From contig NZ_JAYREK010000002.1 of assembly GCF_041908905.1 (NCBI RefSeq), forward strand, positions 245,922 through 309,921: a DNA stretch of 64,000 nucleotides, in the 5' to 3' direction. The position numbers were made by a program, and so were the translations under genes. A model generated the notes under the pieces. The model was not told the DNA's origin. It saw nothing but the letters and a program-made list of their open reading frames with translations, and searched no databases. Source of the DNA: Zoogloea sp041908905. GTDB lineage: Bacteria; Pseudomonadota; Gammaproteobacteria; Burkholderiales; Rhodocyclaceae. The first letter of the stretch is position 1. Each line of letters opens with the position of its first letter. Below, piece by piece: positions 18,931-26,854 of the stretch.

Positions 18931-20649
18931 ATGACCGCACCAACCTCCCCGGCAGACACCGCCCCCAGCAACTTCATCCGCAACCTCATCGACGAGGATC
19001 GCCGCCTCGGCAAGTGGGGTGGCCGTGTCGAGACCCGCTTCCCCCCCGAGCCCAACGGCTACCTGCACTACGGCCACGCCAAGAGCATCTGCCTCAACTT
19101 CGGCCTTGCGCAGAGCTACGGCGGCGCCTGCCACCTGCGCTTCGACGACACCAACCCCACCAAGGAAGACCAGGAATACGTCGATGCCATCATCGAGGCC
19201 GTCCAGTGGCTGGGCTTCGAGTGGGGCGAGCACCTCTACTTCGCGTCCGACTACTTCGACAAGATGTACGCGATGGCCGAGCACCTCATCACGGTGGGCA
19301 AGGCCTATGTGGACTCCCTCTCCGCCGAGGAGATGCGCGCCTACCGCGGCACCCTGTCGGCCCCGGGCAAGGACAGCCCCTACCGCAACCGCAGCGTCAC
19401 CGAGAACCTGGAGCTCTTCCAGCGCATGAAGGCCGGCGAGTTCCCCGACGGCACCCACATCCTGCGCGCCAGGATCGACATGGCCTCGCCCAACATCAAC
19501 CTGCGCGACCCGGCCATCTACCGCATCCGCCACGCCACCCACCACCGCAGCGGCGACAAGTGGTGCGTGTACCCGATGTACACCTTCGCCCATCCCATCG
19601 AGGATGCCCTCGAGGACATCACCCACTCCATCTGCACCCTCGAATTCGAGGACCAGCGCCCCTTCTACGACTGGCTGCTGGACAACCTGGCCGAAGGCGG
19701 TTTCTTCAGCCGGCCGGTGCCGCGCCAGATCGAGTTCGCGCGCCTCAACCTCACCTACGTGGTGCTCTCCAAACGCAAGCTGATCCAGCTGGTCGACGAA
19801 AAACACGTCGCCGGCTGGGACGACCCGCGCCTGCCCACCCTGGTCGGCGCCCGCCGCCGCGGCTTCACCGCCGAGGGCTTCAAGCGCTTCGCCGAGCGCA
19901 TCGGCGTCTCCAAGGCCGACTCGTGGATCGACATGAGCGTGCTCGAGGACTGCATGCGCGAGGACCTCAACGAATCCGCCGAGCGCCGCGTCGCCGTGCT
20001 CGACCCGCTCAAGCTGGTCATCACCAACTACCCGGCCGGCGAGACCGAGCGCTGCCACGCCCCCAACCACCCGCTCCACCCCGAGCTCGGCAAGCGCGAC
20101 ATGCCCTTCGGCCGCGAGCTGTGGATCGAGCGCGAAGACTTCATGGAGACCCCGGTCAAGGGCTACCACCGCCTCTACCCGGGCAACATGGCGCGGCTGC
20201 GCTACGGCTACGTCGTCAAGTGCACCGGCTGCGAGAAGGACGCCGACGGCAACATCACCGCGGTGCTGTGCGAATACCTGCCCGACTCCAAGTCCGGCAC
20301 CCCCGGCGCCGACAACTACAAGGTCAAGGGCAACCTGCACTGGGTCTCCGTGGAGCACGCCTACACCGCCGAGGTCCGCCTCTACGACCGCCTGTTCGCC
20401 CACGCCTACCCCGGCGCCCGCCGCGAAGGCGACCCGGAAGGCCTCGAACGCGACTTCCTCGACGACATCAACCCCAACAGCCTGCGGGTCATCACCGCCC
20501 AGCTCGAACCCGCGCTGCGTGCCGCCCGGCCGGAAGCCCGCTTCCAGTTCGAGCGCCACGGCTACTTCGTCGCCGACCGGGTGGACTCCCGCGACGGCGC
20601 GCCGGTGTTCAACCGCACCGTCACCCTGCGCGACACCTGGAAGAAGTAA
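18931..20649 (+). CDS. glnS: Glutamine--tRNA ligase
   Basis: 572 residues, close to the usual 550-580 of bacterial GlnRS. The class I signature appears as PPEPNGYLHYGHAKS (HIGH motif as HYGH) and the KMSKS loop as VLSKRKL. The fingerprint LRFDDTNPTKEDQEYV and two C-terminal beta-barrel anticodon-binding domains (KGYHRLYPG region onward) are present. It charges tRNA-Gln with glutamine directly. An AAGG ribosome-binding site precedes the ATG. It is divergent from the TonB receptor gene across a 199-bp spacer; no clear consensus promoter was found there apart from a possible -10 TACAAT at 18868-18873. Confidence 0.97.
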   Translation: MTAPTSPADTAPSNFIRNLIDEDRRLGKWGGRVETRFPPEPNGYLHYGHAKSICLNFGLAQSYGGACHLRFDDTNPTKEDQEYVDAIIEAVQWLGFEWGEHLYFASDYFDKMYAMAEHLITVGKAYVDSLSAEEMRAYRGTLSAPGKDSPYRNRSVTENLELFQRMKAGEFPDGTHILRARIDMASPNINLRDPAIYRIRHATHHRSGDKWCVYPMYTFAHPIEDALEDITHSICTLEFEDQRPFYDWLLDNLAEGGFFSRPVPRQIEFARLNLTYVVLSKRKLIQLVDEKHVAGWDDPRLPTLVGARRRGFTAEGFKRFAERIGVSKADSWIDMSVLEDCMREDLNESAERRVAVLDPLKLVITNYPAGETERCHAPNHPLHPELGKRDMPFGRELWIEREDFMETPVKGYHRLYPGNMARLRYGYVVKCTGCEKDADGNITAVLCEYLPDSKSGTPGADNYKVKGNLHWVSVEHAYTAEVRLYDRLFAHAYPGARREGDPEGLERDFLDDINPNSLRVITAQLEPALRAARPEARFQFERHGYFVADRVDSRDGAPVFNRTVTLRDTWKK

Positions 20650-20862
20650 GCCCGCGGCGGCCCCGGCCCCCGCAAGAGCAGCGGGCCGGCCGCCAACGGC
20701 AGGCCCGATCCATCCATGGGCCCGGTGCGGACGGACGCCGTCACCGGGCGTCTGATCTGTGAACATGCGTCAGTTTTGAGGTCTGATCGACCCAAGTTTG
20801 CGATGTGCGGAGCGGCCCCGCCCTAAAATCCGCTGCAGTACCGTCTCCAAGCCCGCTCCACC

Positions 20863-21636
20863 ATGAACTCCCTATCCAGCAACGCTCCGCAACCCCACCC
20901 CCCCAGGGGCATCTCCGCGGGCCAGACGCTCCTGTGGTTCGCGGCCGGCGTCGCCGGGATGTTCCTGCTCGTCTCCGCGATCTTCGCCGTCAAGCTGGCG
21001 ATGCAGGGCCAGCTGCCCTTCACCACCACGGCCTCCGCCCCCCGTCCGGTGGCAACGGCGACGCCCCCGGCCAGCGCCGCGACGCCCCCCATCCCGGCGG
21101 CCGGCACAGCCGCCGCGCCGGGCGGTAGCGACTTTGAATCCGGCTCCGACGGCATCCTCCCCCCCGAAGCCGCCCACCTCTCGAAGGTCAGCATCGCCGC
21201 CACCCCCGCGCCGGTCCAGACGGCGGCACCCACCCAGGCGGCCACGACCGCCGCGATGCCTGTGGCGACGGCAAGCACAGCGGTCGCCGCACCAGGCGCC
21301 GACCCCGCCATCGGCAGGCAACTGCAAGCCTGGGCCGAGGCCTGGGAGGGCAAGGCCATCGACGACTACCTCCAGCACTACGCTTCCGACTTCCAGCCCG
21401 CCGGCAAGCTGAGCCACCCCGACTGGCTTGCCCAGCGCAGGCAGCGCCTGGCCCGTCCGGGTACGATCAGCGTCGAAATCAGCGAACTCGACATCCGGCA
21501 GAGCGGCGACACCGCCAGCGCCCGCTTCGTCCAGACCTACCGCGCCAGCGGCCAGACCCTCACCGACCGCAAGACCCTGGAACTCGTCCGCCGCGACGGC
21601 AAGTGGCTGATCCTGCGCGAATACACCGCCGGCTGA
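20863..21636 (+). CDS. Membrane-anchored protein with C-terminal NTF2/Cds6-like domain
   Basis: 257 residues. A short cytoplasmic N-terminus is followed by one membrane helix (about 24-45, LLWFAAGVAGMFLLVSAIFA), a 100-residue alanine/proline/threonine-rich linker, and a folded C-terminal domain of about 105 residues (LQAWAEAWEGKAIDDYLQHY ... GKWLILREYTAG). The last domain matches the NTF2-like cone fold often found at the C-terminus of tetratricopeptide, L,D-transpeptidase-accessory and Cds6-type proteins. The domain would face the periplasm. It is a single gene between glnS and rplU; no pathway is indicated by its neighbours. Confidence 0.75.
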   Translation: MNSLSSNAPQPHPPRGISAGQTLLWFAAGVAGMFLLVSAIFAVKLAMQGQLPFTTTASAPRPVATATPPASAATPPIPAAGTAAAPGGSDFESGSDGILPPEAAHLSKVSIAATPAPVQTAAPTQAATTAAMPVATASTAVAAPGADPAIGRQLQAWAEAWEGKAIDDYLQHYASDFQPAGKLSHPDWLAQRRQRLARPGTISVEISELDIRQSGDTASARFVQTYRASGQTLTDRKTLELVRRDGKWLILREYTAG

Positions 21637-21656
21637 GCCGTCAGGCAGCGGCGCAT

Positions 21657-21685
21657 TTGACTCGTCACCCGCGGGCCTATATACT
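21657..21685 (+). promoter_or_regulatory. Sigma70 promoter of rplU-rpmA
   Basis: The -35 element TTGACT (21657-21662) and -10 element TATACT (21680-21685) are separated by exactly 17 bp. Transcription would start near 21692, about 30 bp before the rplU ATG. Each hexamer differs from consensus at one position, fitting a strong ribosomal protein promoter. Confidence 0.8.
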
Positions 21686-21723
21686 TGCGCGTTTCCTGAA
21701 AACCCTTCAATCGGAGTACATCC

Positions 21724-22035
21724 ATGTACGCGGTCATAAAAACCGGCGGCAAGCAGTACCGTGTCACCGCCGGCGAAAAACTCAAAGTAGAACAGATACC
21801 GGCTGACGTGGGCTCGCAAATCACCATCGACCAGGTCTTCATGGTCGGCGAAGGCGAGTCGGTCAAGATCGGCACCCCCGTGGTGGCCGGCGCCACCGTC
21901 ACGGCCACCGTGGTTTCCCACGGCCGCCACGACAAGGTCAAGATCTTCAAGATGCGTCGCCGCAAGCACTACCAGAAGCATCAGGGTCACCGTCAGAACT
22001 ACACCGAACTTCGCATCGAAGCGATTTCGGCCTAA
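21724..22035 (+). CDS. rplU: 50S ribosomal protein L21
   Basis: 103 residues, the full family length. It opens with MYAVIKTGGKQYRV and has the basic C-terminal KMRRRKHYQKHQGHRQNYTELRI segment that contacts 23S rRNA. A GGAG site lies ahead of the ATG. First gene of rplU-rpmA, driven by the promoter at 21657-21685; rpmA follows after 12 bp. Confidence 0.98.
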   Translation: MYAVIKTGGKQYRVTAGEKLKVEQIPADVGSQITIDQVFMVGEGESVKIGTPVVAGATVTATVVSHGRHDKVKIFKMRRRKHYQKHQGHRQNYTELRIEAISA

Positions 22036-22047
22036 GGAGAATCCGAC

Positions 22048-22311
22048 ATGGCACACAAAAAGGCTGGCGGCAGTTCCCGTAACGGTCGCGACTCAGAAAG
22101 CAAACGCCTTGGCGTCAAGCGCTACGGCGGCCAGTTCGTCCTCGCCGGCAACATCATCGTTCGCCAGCGCGGCACCGAATACCACCCGGGCGAAAACGTC
22201 GGCATCGGCAAGGATCACACCCTGTTCGCGCTGACCGAAGGCACCGTGCAGTTCACCGTCAAGGGCGCCCAGAAGCGTCGCACCGTGAGCATCGTGCCCG
22301 CCGCTGAATAA
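22048..22311 (+). CDS. rpmA: 50S ribosomal protein L27
   Basis: 87 residues starting MAHKKAGGSSRNGRDSESKR, the conserved N-terminal tail that reaches the peptidyl transferase centre, followed by the GVKRYGGQFVLAGNIIVRQRG core. The AAGGAG ribosome-binding site is strong. A rho-independent terminator follows at 22331-22360, so part of the transcription ends before obgE. Confidence 0.98.
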   Translation: MAHKKAGGSSRNGRDSESKRLGVKRYGGQFVLAGNIIVRQRGTEYHPGENVGIGKDHTLFALTEGTVQFTVKGAQKRRTVSIVPAAE

Positions 22312-22330
22312 CTTCAGCTCGCACGCACTC

Positions 22331-22360
22331 AAAGCCCTATCGCTCGATAGGGCTTTTTTT
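22331..22360 (+). terminator. Rho-independent terminator after rpmA
   Basis: A 12-bp stem (AAAGCCCTATCG paired with CGATAGGGCTTT) with a very tight loop runs into a stretch of seven or eight T residues. It lies 20 bp after the rpmA stop. Confidence 0.9.
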
Positions 22361-22396
22361 CATTCAGGGCCTGAAAACCCCCAACCGGAAACCCCC

Positions 22397-23575
22397 ATGA
22401 AATTTTTCGACGAAGCCCGTATTGAAGTCATCGCCGGCGACGGCGGTAACGGCGCCGCCACCTTCCGCCGCGAAAAATACATCCCGATGGGCGGCCCGGA
22501 TGGCGGCGACGGCGGCAAGGGCGGCGACGTTTACGCCGTCGGCGACCGCAACCTCAACACCCTGATCGACTACCGCTACAAGCGCACCTTCCTCGCCCAG
22601 CGCGGCGAGAACGGCCGCGGCGCGGACTGCTACGGCAAGGGCGGCGACGACATCGAGTTGCGCATGCCGGTCGGCACCATCATCACCGACCAGGAAACCG
22701 GCGAAGTCATCGCCGACCTCGACCACGACGGCAAGCGCGTGATGATCGCCAGAGGCGGCCGCGGCGGCCTCGGCAACCTGCACTTCAAGACCAGCACCAA
22801 CCGCGCCCCGCGCAAGAAGACCATGGGCCAGGAGGGCGAGCGCAAGAGCCTCAACCTCGAACTCAAGGTGCTCGCCGACGTGGGCCTGCTCGGCATGCCC
22901 AACGCCGGCAAGTCCACCTTCATCCGCGCCGTGTCGTCGGCCAAGCCCAAGGTGGCCGACTACCCCTTCACCACCCTCGCCCCCAACCTCGGCGTGGTGC
23001 GCACCTCCGAGAACCGCAGCTTCGTGATCGCCGACATTCCGGGGCTCATCGAAGGCGCGGCCGACGGCGCCGGCCTCGGCCACCAGTTCCTGCGCCACCT
23101 GCAGCGAACCCACATCCTGCTGCACATCGTCGACCTGGCCCCCTTCGATCCGGAGGCCGACCCGGTCCACGACGCCCACGCCATCGTCGAGGAGCTCCAC
23201 AAGTACGACGAAGCCCTGGCTAGCAAGCGCCGCTGGCTGGTGCTCAACAAGCTCGACCTGATCCCCGACGAAGAAGAGCGCAAGGCCCGCGTGGCCGCCT
23301 TCCTCGAAGCCTACGGCCCGGTCGAGCGTCACTTCGAGGTCTCGGCGATCAGCCGCAGCGGCTGCCAGGAGGTCGTGTTCGCGATCCAGGACATCCTCGA
23401 CGAAGAGAAGGCCCTCGCCCAGGCCGCCGCCGATGCAGCCGCCCGGGAAGCCGCCGAGCGCGGCGAAACCGAAACCATCGACGACGGCTACGACACCGAT
23501 CACGACGAAGACGACTACGCAGACGACGAAGAGGAAGAGGAAAAGGAAGATCGCGATGAGAACCCGAATCAGTAA
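22397..23575 (+). CDS. obgE: GTPase Obg/CgtA (50S ribosome assembly)
   Basis: 392 residues. The glycine-rich Obg fold (1-158) contains GGNGAATFRREKYIPMGGP. The G domain has G1 GMPNAGKSTF, G2 YPFTTLAPNLG, G3 DIPGLIEGA and G4 NKLD. The C-terminus is an extended acidic tail rich in Asp and Glu, as in other proteobacterial Obg proteins. The protein monitors late 50S maturation and links growth to the stringent response. The last 20 bp overlap proB in another frame, an unusually long overlap that should couple translation of the two. Confidence 0.96.
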   Translation: MKFFDEARIEVIAGDGGNGAATFRREKYIPMGGPDGGDGGKGGDVYAVGDRNLNTLIDYRYKRTFLAQRGENGRGADCYGKGGDDIELRMPVGTIITDQETGEVIADLDHDGKRVMIARGGRGGLGNLHFKTSTNRAPRKKTMGQEGERKSLNLELKVLADVGLLGMPNAGKSTFIRAVSSAKPKVADYPFTTLAPNLGVVRTSENRSFVIADIPGLIEGAADGAGLGHQFLRHLQRTHILLHIVDLAPFDPEADPVHDAHAIVEELHKYDEALASKRRWLVLNKLDLIPDEEERKARVAAFLEAYGPVERHFEVSAISRSGCQEVVFAIQDILDEEKALAQAAADAAAREAAERGETETIDDGYDTDHDEDDYADDEEEEEKEDRDENPNQ

Positions 23576-24674
23576 GGCCCGCCGCCTCGTCGTCAAGGTC
23601 GGCAGCGCCCTCGTCACCAACAACGGCGAAGGCCTCGCCGTCGACGCCCTCGCCGACTGGGCCCGCCAGATCGCCGCCCTGATCGCCGACGGCCGCCAGG
23701 TGGTGCTCGTCTCCTCGGGCGCCATCGCCGCCGGCATGCAGCGCCTCGGCTGGACCACCCGCCCCCAGGAAATGCACCAGCTCCAGGCCGCCGCCGCCGT
23801 CGGCCAGATGGGCCTCGCCCAGGCCTACGAGAGCGTCTTCGCCCAGAACGGCCTGCACACCGCCCAGATCCTGCTCACCCACGCCGACCTGGCCGACCGC
23901 ACCCGCTACCTCAACGCCCGCTCCACGCTGATCACCCTGCTCGAACTGGGCGTCGTGCCCATCATCAACGAGAACGACACGGTGGTCACCGACGAGATCA
24001 AGTTCGGCGACAACGACACCCTCGGCGCCCTGGTCGCCAACCTGATCGACGCCGAAGCGCTGATCATCCTCACCGACCAGCAGGGCCTGTACACCGCCGA
24101 TCCGCGCAAGGACCCGTCCGCCACCCTGATCAGCGAGGAGCGCGCCGAAAACACCGCCCTCGAGGCGATGGCCGGCGGCGCCGGCACCGGCATCAGCAAG
24201 GGCGGCATGATCACCAAGGTGCGCGCCGCCCAGCGCGCCGCCCGCAGCGGAGCCCACACCTGCATCGCCAGCGGTCGCGAAGCCGACGCGCTGCTGCGCG
24301 TCACCCACGGCAAACCGATCGGCACCCTGCTCTACGCCTCCAGCACCCCGCTGGCCGCGCGCAAGCAGTGGCTGGCCGACCACCTGCAGCTGGCCGGCAG
24401 CCTGATCCTCGACGACGGTGCGGTCGAAGCCCTGAAGTCGGGCAAGAGCCTGCTCCCGATCGGCGTCACCGCCGTCGAGGGCGAGTTCAACCGCGGCGCC
24501 GTCGTCGCCTGCCGCAGCCAGGACGGCCGCGAGATCGCCCGTGGCCTGATCAACTACGCCGCCAACGACACCCGCCGCATCGCCCGCCACAGCTCGGCCG
24601 AGATCGAGGACACCCTCGGCTACGTGGAAGAGACCGAACTGATCCACCGGGACAACCTGGTGCTGATCGGCTGA
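23556..24674 (+). CDS. proB: Glutamate 5-kinase
   Basis: 372 residues. The amino-acid kinase domain has VVKVGSALVT, VSSGAIAAGM, the substrate region INENDTVV, FGDNDTLGALVA and GTGISKGGMITK. A C-terminal PUA domain (about 280-372) is as in E. coli ProB. It catalyses the first committed step of proline synthesis. The ATG at 23556 is chosen because it begins the family N-terminus and has an AGGA site inside the end of obgE. Order rplU-rpmA-obgE-proB is typical of betaproteobacteria. Confidence 0.96.
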   Translation: MRTRISKARRLVVKVGSALVTNNGEGLAVDALADWARQIAALIADGRQVVLVSSGAIAAGMQRLGWTTRPQEMHQLQAAAAVGQMGLAQAYESVFAQNGLHTAQILLTHADLADRTRYLNARSTLITLLELGVVPIINENDTVVTDEIKFGDNDTLGALVANLIDAEALIILTDQQGLYTADPRKDPSATLISEERAENTALEAMAGGAGTGISKGGMITKVRAAQRAARSGAHTCIASGREADALLRVTHGKPIGTLLYASSTPLAARKQWLADHLQLAGSLILDDGAVEALKSGKSLLPIGVTAVEGEFNRGAVVACRSQDGREIARGLINYAANDTRRIARHSSAEIEDTLGYVEETELIHRDNLVLIG

Positions 24675-24690
24675 CATCCAGCACCAATGC

Positions 24691-24722
24691 AAAAATGGCC
24701 ACCCGAGGGTGGCCATTTTTTC
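24691..24722 (+). terminator. Rho-independent terminator after proB
   Basis: A perfect long stem (AAAATGGCCACCC with GGGTGGCCATTTT) is followed by a T run, 16 bp after the proB stop. Confidence 0.9.
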
Positions 24723-24766
24723 GTCTGTCACGCTTCGGGCAAACAGGGCCCACACGGAAGCGTCAA

Positions 24767-24793
24767 CGAAAAACGGGCACCCGAAGGTGCCCG
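24767..24793 (-). terminator. Rho-independent terminator of the porin gene
   Basis: On the minus strand CGGGCACC, loop TTCG, GGTGCCCG is followed by TTTTT, 28 bp past the porin stop. A second small hairpin lies between it and the stop (24803-24820). Confidence 0.85.
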
Positions 24794-24820
24794 CTGTTTC
24801 TAGCTCAGACGAAGTCTGAA

Positions 24821-26035
24821 TTAGAAGGAGTGACGCAGGCCGAGCTGGATACCGTTCAGGCTGGCACCCAGGCCCGAAGCGACGGCGGCGGGGGCAGACG
24901 GAGACGTAGCGATACCAACGGAGTTGATACCGAAGTCGTAGTTGGCGTTGTCGTCGTTGTTCAGGTGAGCGTAGACAGCCTTCAGGACGGTACGCTTGGA
25001 CAGGCTGTGCTCGTAGCCCAGCTCGAACAGCTTGGCGCCGGTGTCCTTGTCAGTGGAGCCGTTCACCTTCAGGTCACGAGCAAAGTAAGCCTGAGCCAGC
25101 AGCTTGCCAGCCGGGGTCACGTTGTAGGTAGCGCCAAGACCAAAGACGTTCTGGGTAACGGTGCCGAGGCCGGTCACGTGATCAGCACGGGTGCGGTCGA
25201 ACAGAGCGCGAACGGAAGCAACGCCGAAGTTGTAGGAGCCACCGACACGGAAGTTGCTGACGTCAGTAGCAGAACCAGCAGCACCAGCGGTCGGGTAGGT
25301 ACCACCGAGGGAGACGGCGTTGTAGGTCACGGCACCCATGATCGGGCCGTTGTCGTACTTCAGACCCAGGTCGTAACCACGGGTGTTGATCGCGCTGTCA
25401 GCGCCGTGGAAAGCCTTGTTCTCGTTGGCGACGTAAGCAACGGTGGCGTTCAGGCCAGCGAAGGTCGGGGAAACGTAGGCAACAGCGTTCTTCCAGCGCT
25501 GGTCAAACAGCGAAACGCAGGTGGAGGAACGGCCGCAGTCGGCCAAAGTGGCATCACCACCGGCGTTGGTGCCACCAGTGGAGGCAGCGGTCAGGTGGTT
25601 GCCCAGCTTGCCGATCAGGCCGCCGTTGAAGCCGATACCGGTAGCACCGGCGTTGACGTCGATGTCGCCGCCCAGAGCACGGGTCGGGCCGGTCAGGTTA
25701 CCGAAAACCACGGTACCGAAGCTGCTGCTGGAGACGCCAACGAAGCTGTCACGGGTAGCACCCAGGGTGCCAGCGTTTTCGAAGCCCACGCCGCTTTCGA
25801 GCTGGAACACGGCGGTCAGGCCGTTGCCCAGAGCCTCAGCGCCCTTGAAGCCGATGTAGGAAGAGTTGGAGGAAACACGGGTCGTGTTGCCCAGATCGTA
25901 GCCATCCTGGACGTTGGAAGCACGAACGACGTCGAAGGTGGCGTCAGCGACACCGTAGACGGTGACGTTGGATTGAGCGAAGGCGCCGGTGGAAGCCAGG
26001 CCAGCAACGGCCAGAGCGATCAGTTTCTTTTGCAT
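24821..26035 (-). CDS. Gram-negative porin (trimeric, Porin_4 family)
   Basis: 404 residues. Signal peptide MQKKLIALAVAGLASTGAFA with cleavage before QSNVTVYG, the characteristic first barrel strand (VTVYGVADATFD) of Neisseria/Burkholderia-type porins. The loop-3 region appears around GTVVFGNLTGPTRALGGD. The final strand ends LRHSF with the terminal phenylalanine needed for outer-membrane assembly. It forms a general diffusion pore; solute preference cannot be told. The ATG at 26035 is chosen for the signal peptide and its GAGGAGAAT ribosome-binding site. Its codon choice is more restricted and less GC-rich than that of its neighbours, as expected for a very highly expressed gene. Confidence 0.95.
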   Translation of the reverse strand: MQKKLIALAVAGLASTGAFAQSNVTVYGVADATFDVVRASNVQDGYDLGNTTRVSSNSSYIGFKGAEALGNGLTAVFQLESGVGFENAGTLGATRDSFVGVSSSSFGTVVFGNLTGPTRALGGDIDVNAGATGIGFNGGLIGKLGNHLTAASTGGTNAGGDATLADCGRSSTCVSLFDQRWKNAVAYVSPTFAGLNATVAYVANENKAFHGADSAINTRGYDLGLKYDNGPIMGAVTYNAVSLGGTYPTAGAAGSATDVSNFRVGGSYNFGVASVRALFDRTRADHVTGLGTVTQNVFGLGATYNVTPAGKLLAQAYFARDLKVNGSTDKDTGAKLFELGYEHSLSKRTVLKAVYAHLNNDDNANYDFGINSVGIATSPSAPAAVASGLGASLNGIQLGLRHSF

Positions 26036-26243
26036 ATGATTCTCCTCTTGATTGAAGACTGGCACGCGCCGCTTTCGCGGGGCCGACCAATTTCACCTCT
26101 CTAACGAGAAGTTGAACGCATTGTCCTTGGGACACCAGCCCCCGGCAAGGACGGCGTTGTTTTTTGGATGCGTGTGGCCGGTGGACTGTTGCAAGGGCGC
26201 AACAGGGCTCAGCCGCCCTGCCGCACACCCCACCGCCCCCAAA

Positions 26244-26273
26244 AACACAAAAGCCAGCCCGCGGGCTGGCTTT
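26244..26273 (-). terminator. Rho-independent terminator after the cytochrome c gene
   Basis: A perfect 24-bp palindrome at 26250-26273 (arms AAAGCCAGCCCG and CGGGCTGGCTTT) is followed on the minus strand by TTTGTGTTTTT, 29 bp beyond the cytochrome stop. Confidence 0.85.
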
Positions 26274-26301
26274 GATCGGGCGGGCGTTGGAGCCCTGCCG
26301 C

Positions 26302-26616
26302 TTACTTCTGCGCGAGCACCCAGGCCACCAGGGTCTTGGCTTCGGCGGCATTGACCTGCGGGTTGGGGGGCATCGGGACCTGACCCCAGGCGCCGACGCC
26401 GCCCTTCTGGACCTTCTCGATCAGCTTGGCCTCGGCGGTCTTGTCGCCCTTGTACTTGGCGGCGACATCTTTGTAGGCGGGGCCGACCAGCTTCTTGTCG
26501 ACGGCGTGGCAGGCCAGGCAGTTCTTGGCCTTGGCCAGATCGGCGCCGGCGTCGGCGAAGGCGGCGGTGGAGCCCAGCAGGCCGGCGATGGCGGCAACAG
26601 CGAACAGCTTCTTCAT
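26302..26616 (-). CDS. Periplasmic monohaem c-type cytochrome (c551/c552 type)
   Basis: 104 residues. Signal peptide of about 21 residues (MKKLFAVAAIAGLLGSTAAFA), haem-binding CLACH, and the likely axial methionine in QVPMPPNPQV near the C-terminus. Size and order match small cytochromes c8/c551 that carry electrons from the bc1 complex to terminal oxidases or denitrification reductases. It is a single gene with its own terminator. A possible minus-strand promoter TTGGCA-16 bp-TTTAGA lies upstream (about 26655-26685) but is weakly supported. The bc1 operon is 7 kb away on the same strand. Confidence 0.93.
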   Translation of the reverse strand: MKKLFAVAAIAGLLGSTAAFADAGADLAKAKNCLACHAVDKKLVGPAYKDVAAKYKGDKTAEAKLIEKVQKGGVGAWGQVPMPPNPQVNAAEAKTLVAWVLAQK

Positions 26617-26854
26617 TGTGATCCCTCTCGGTTCAAGTAAGGAGAATATTAGCGGAGTCTAAACTCCCCGCCGCAACTCTGCCAATCATTCAAGCCAAGC
26701 CAGCGAGCCGGCCCGGGCCGCAGATGGTAGCAAAGTCTTAACGCCCCGCGGGCGCCTGGCGTTGACTGTCCGCCGCGAAGTGGAGTTCATCAAGGCGCCG
26801 CCGCGACATCCCCCCATCCCGAAACCGCACACGCGCACCGCCCGCGGCAGACAC

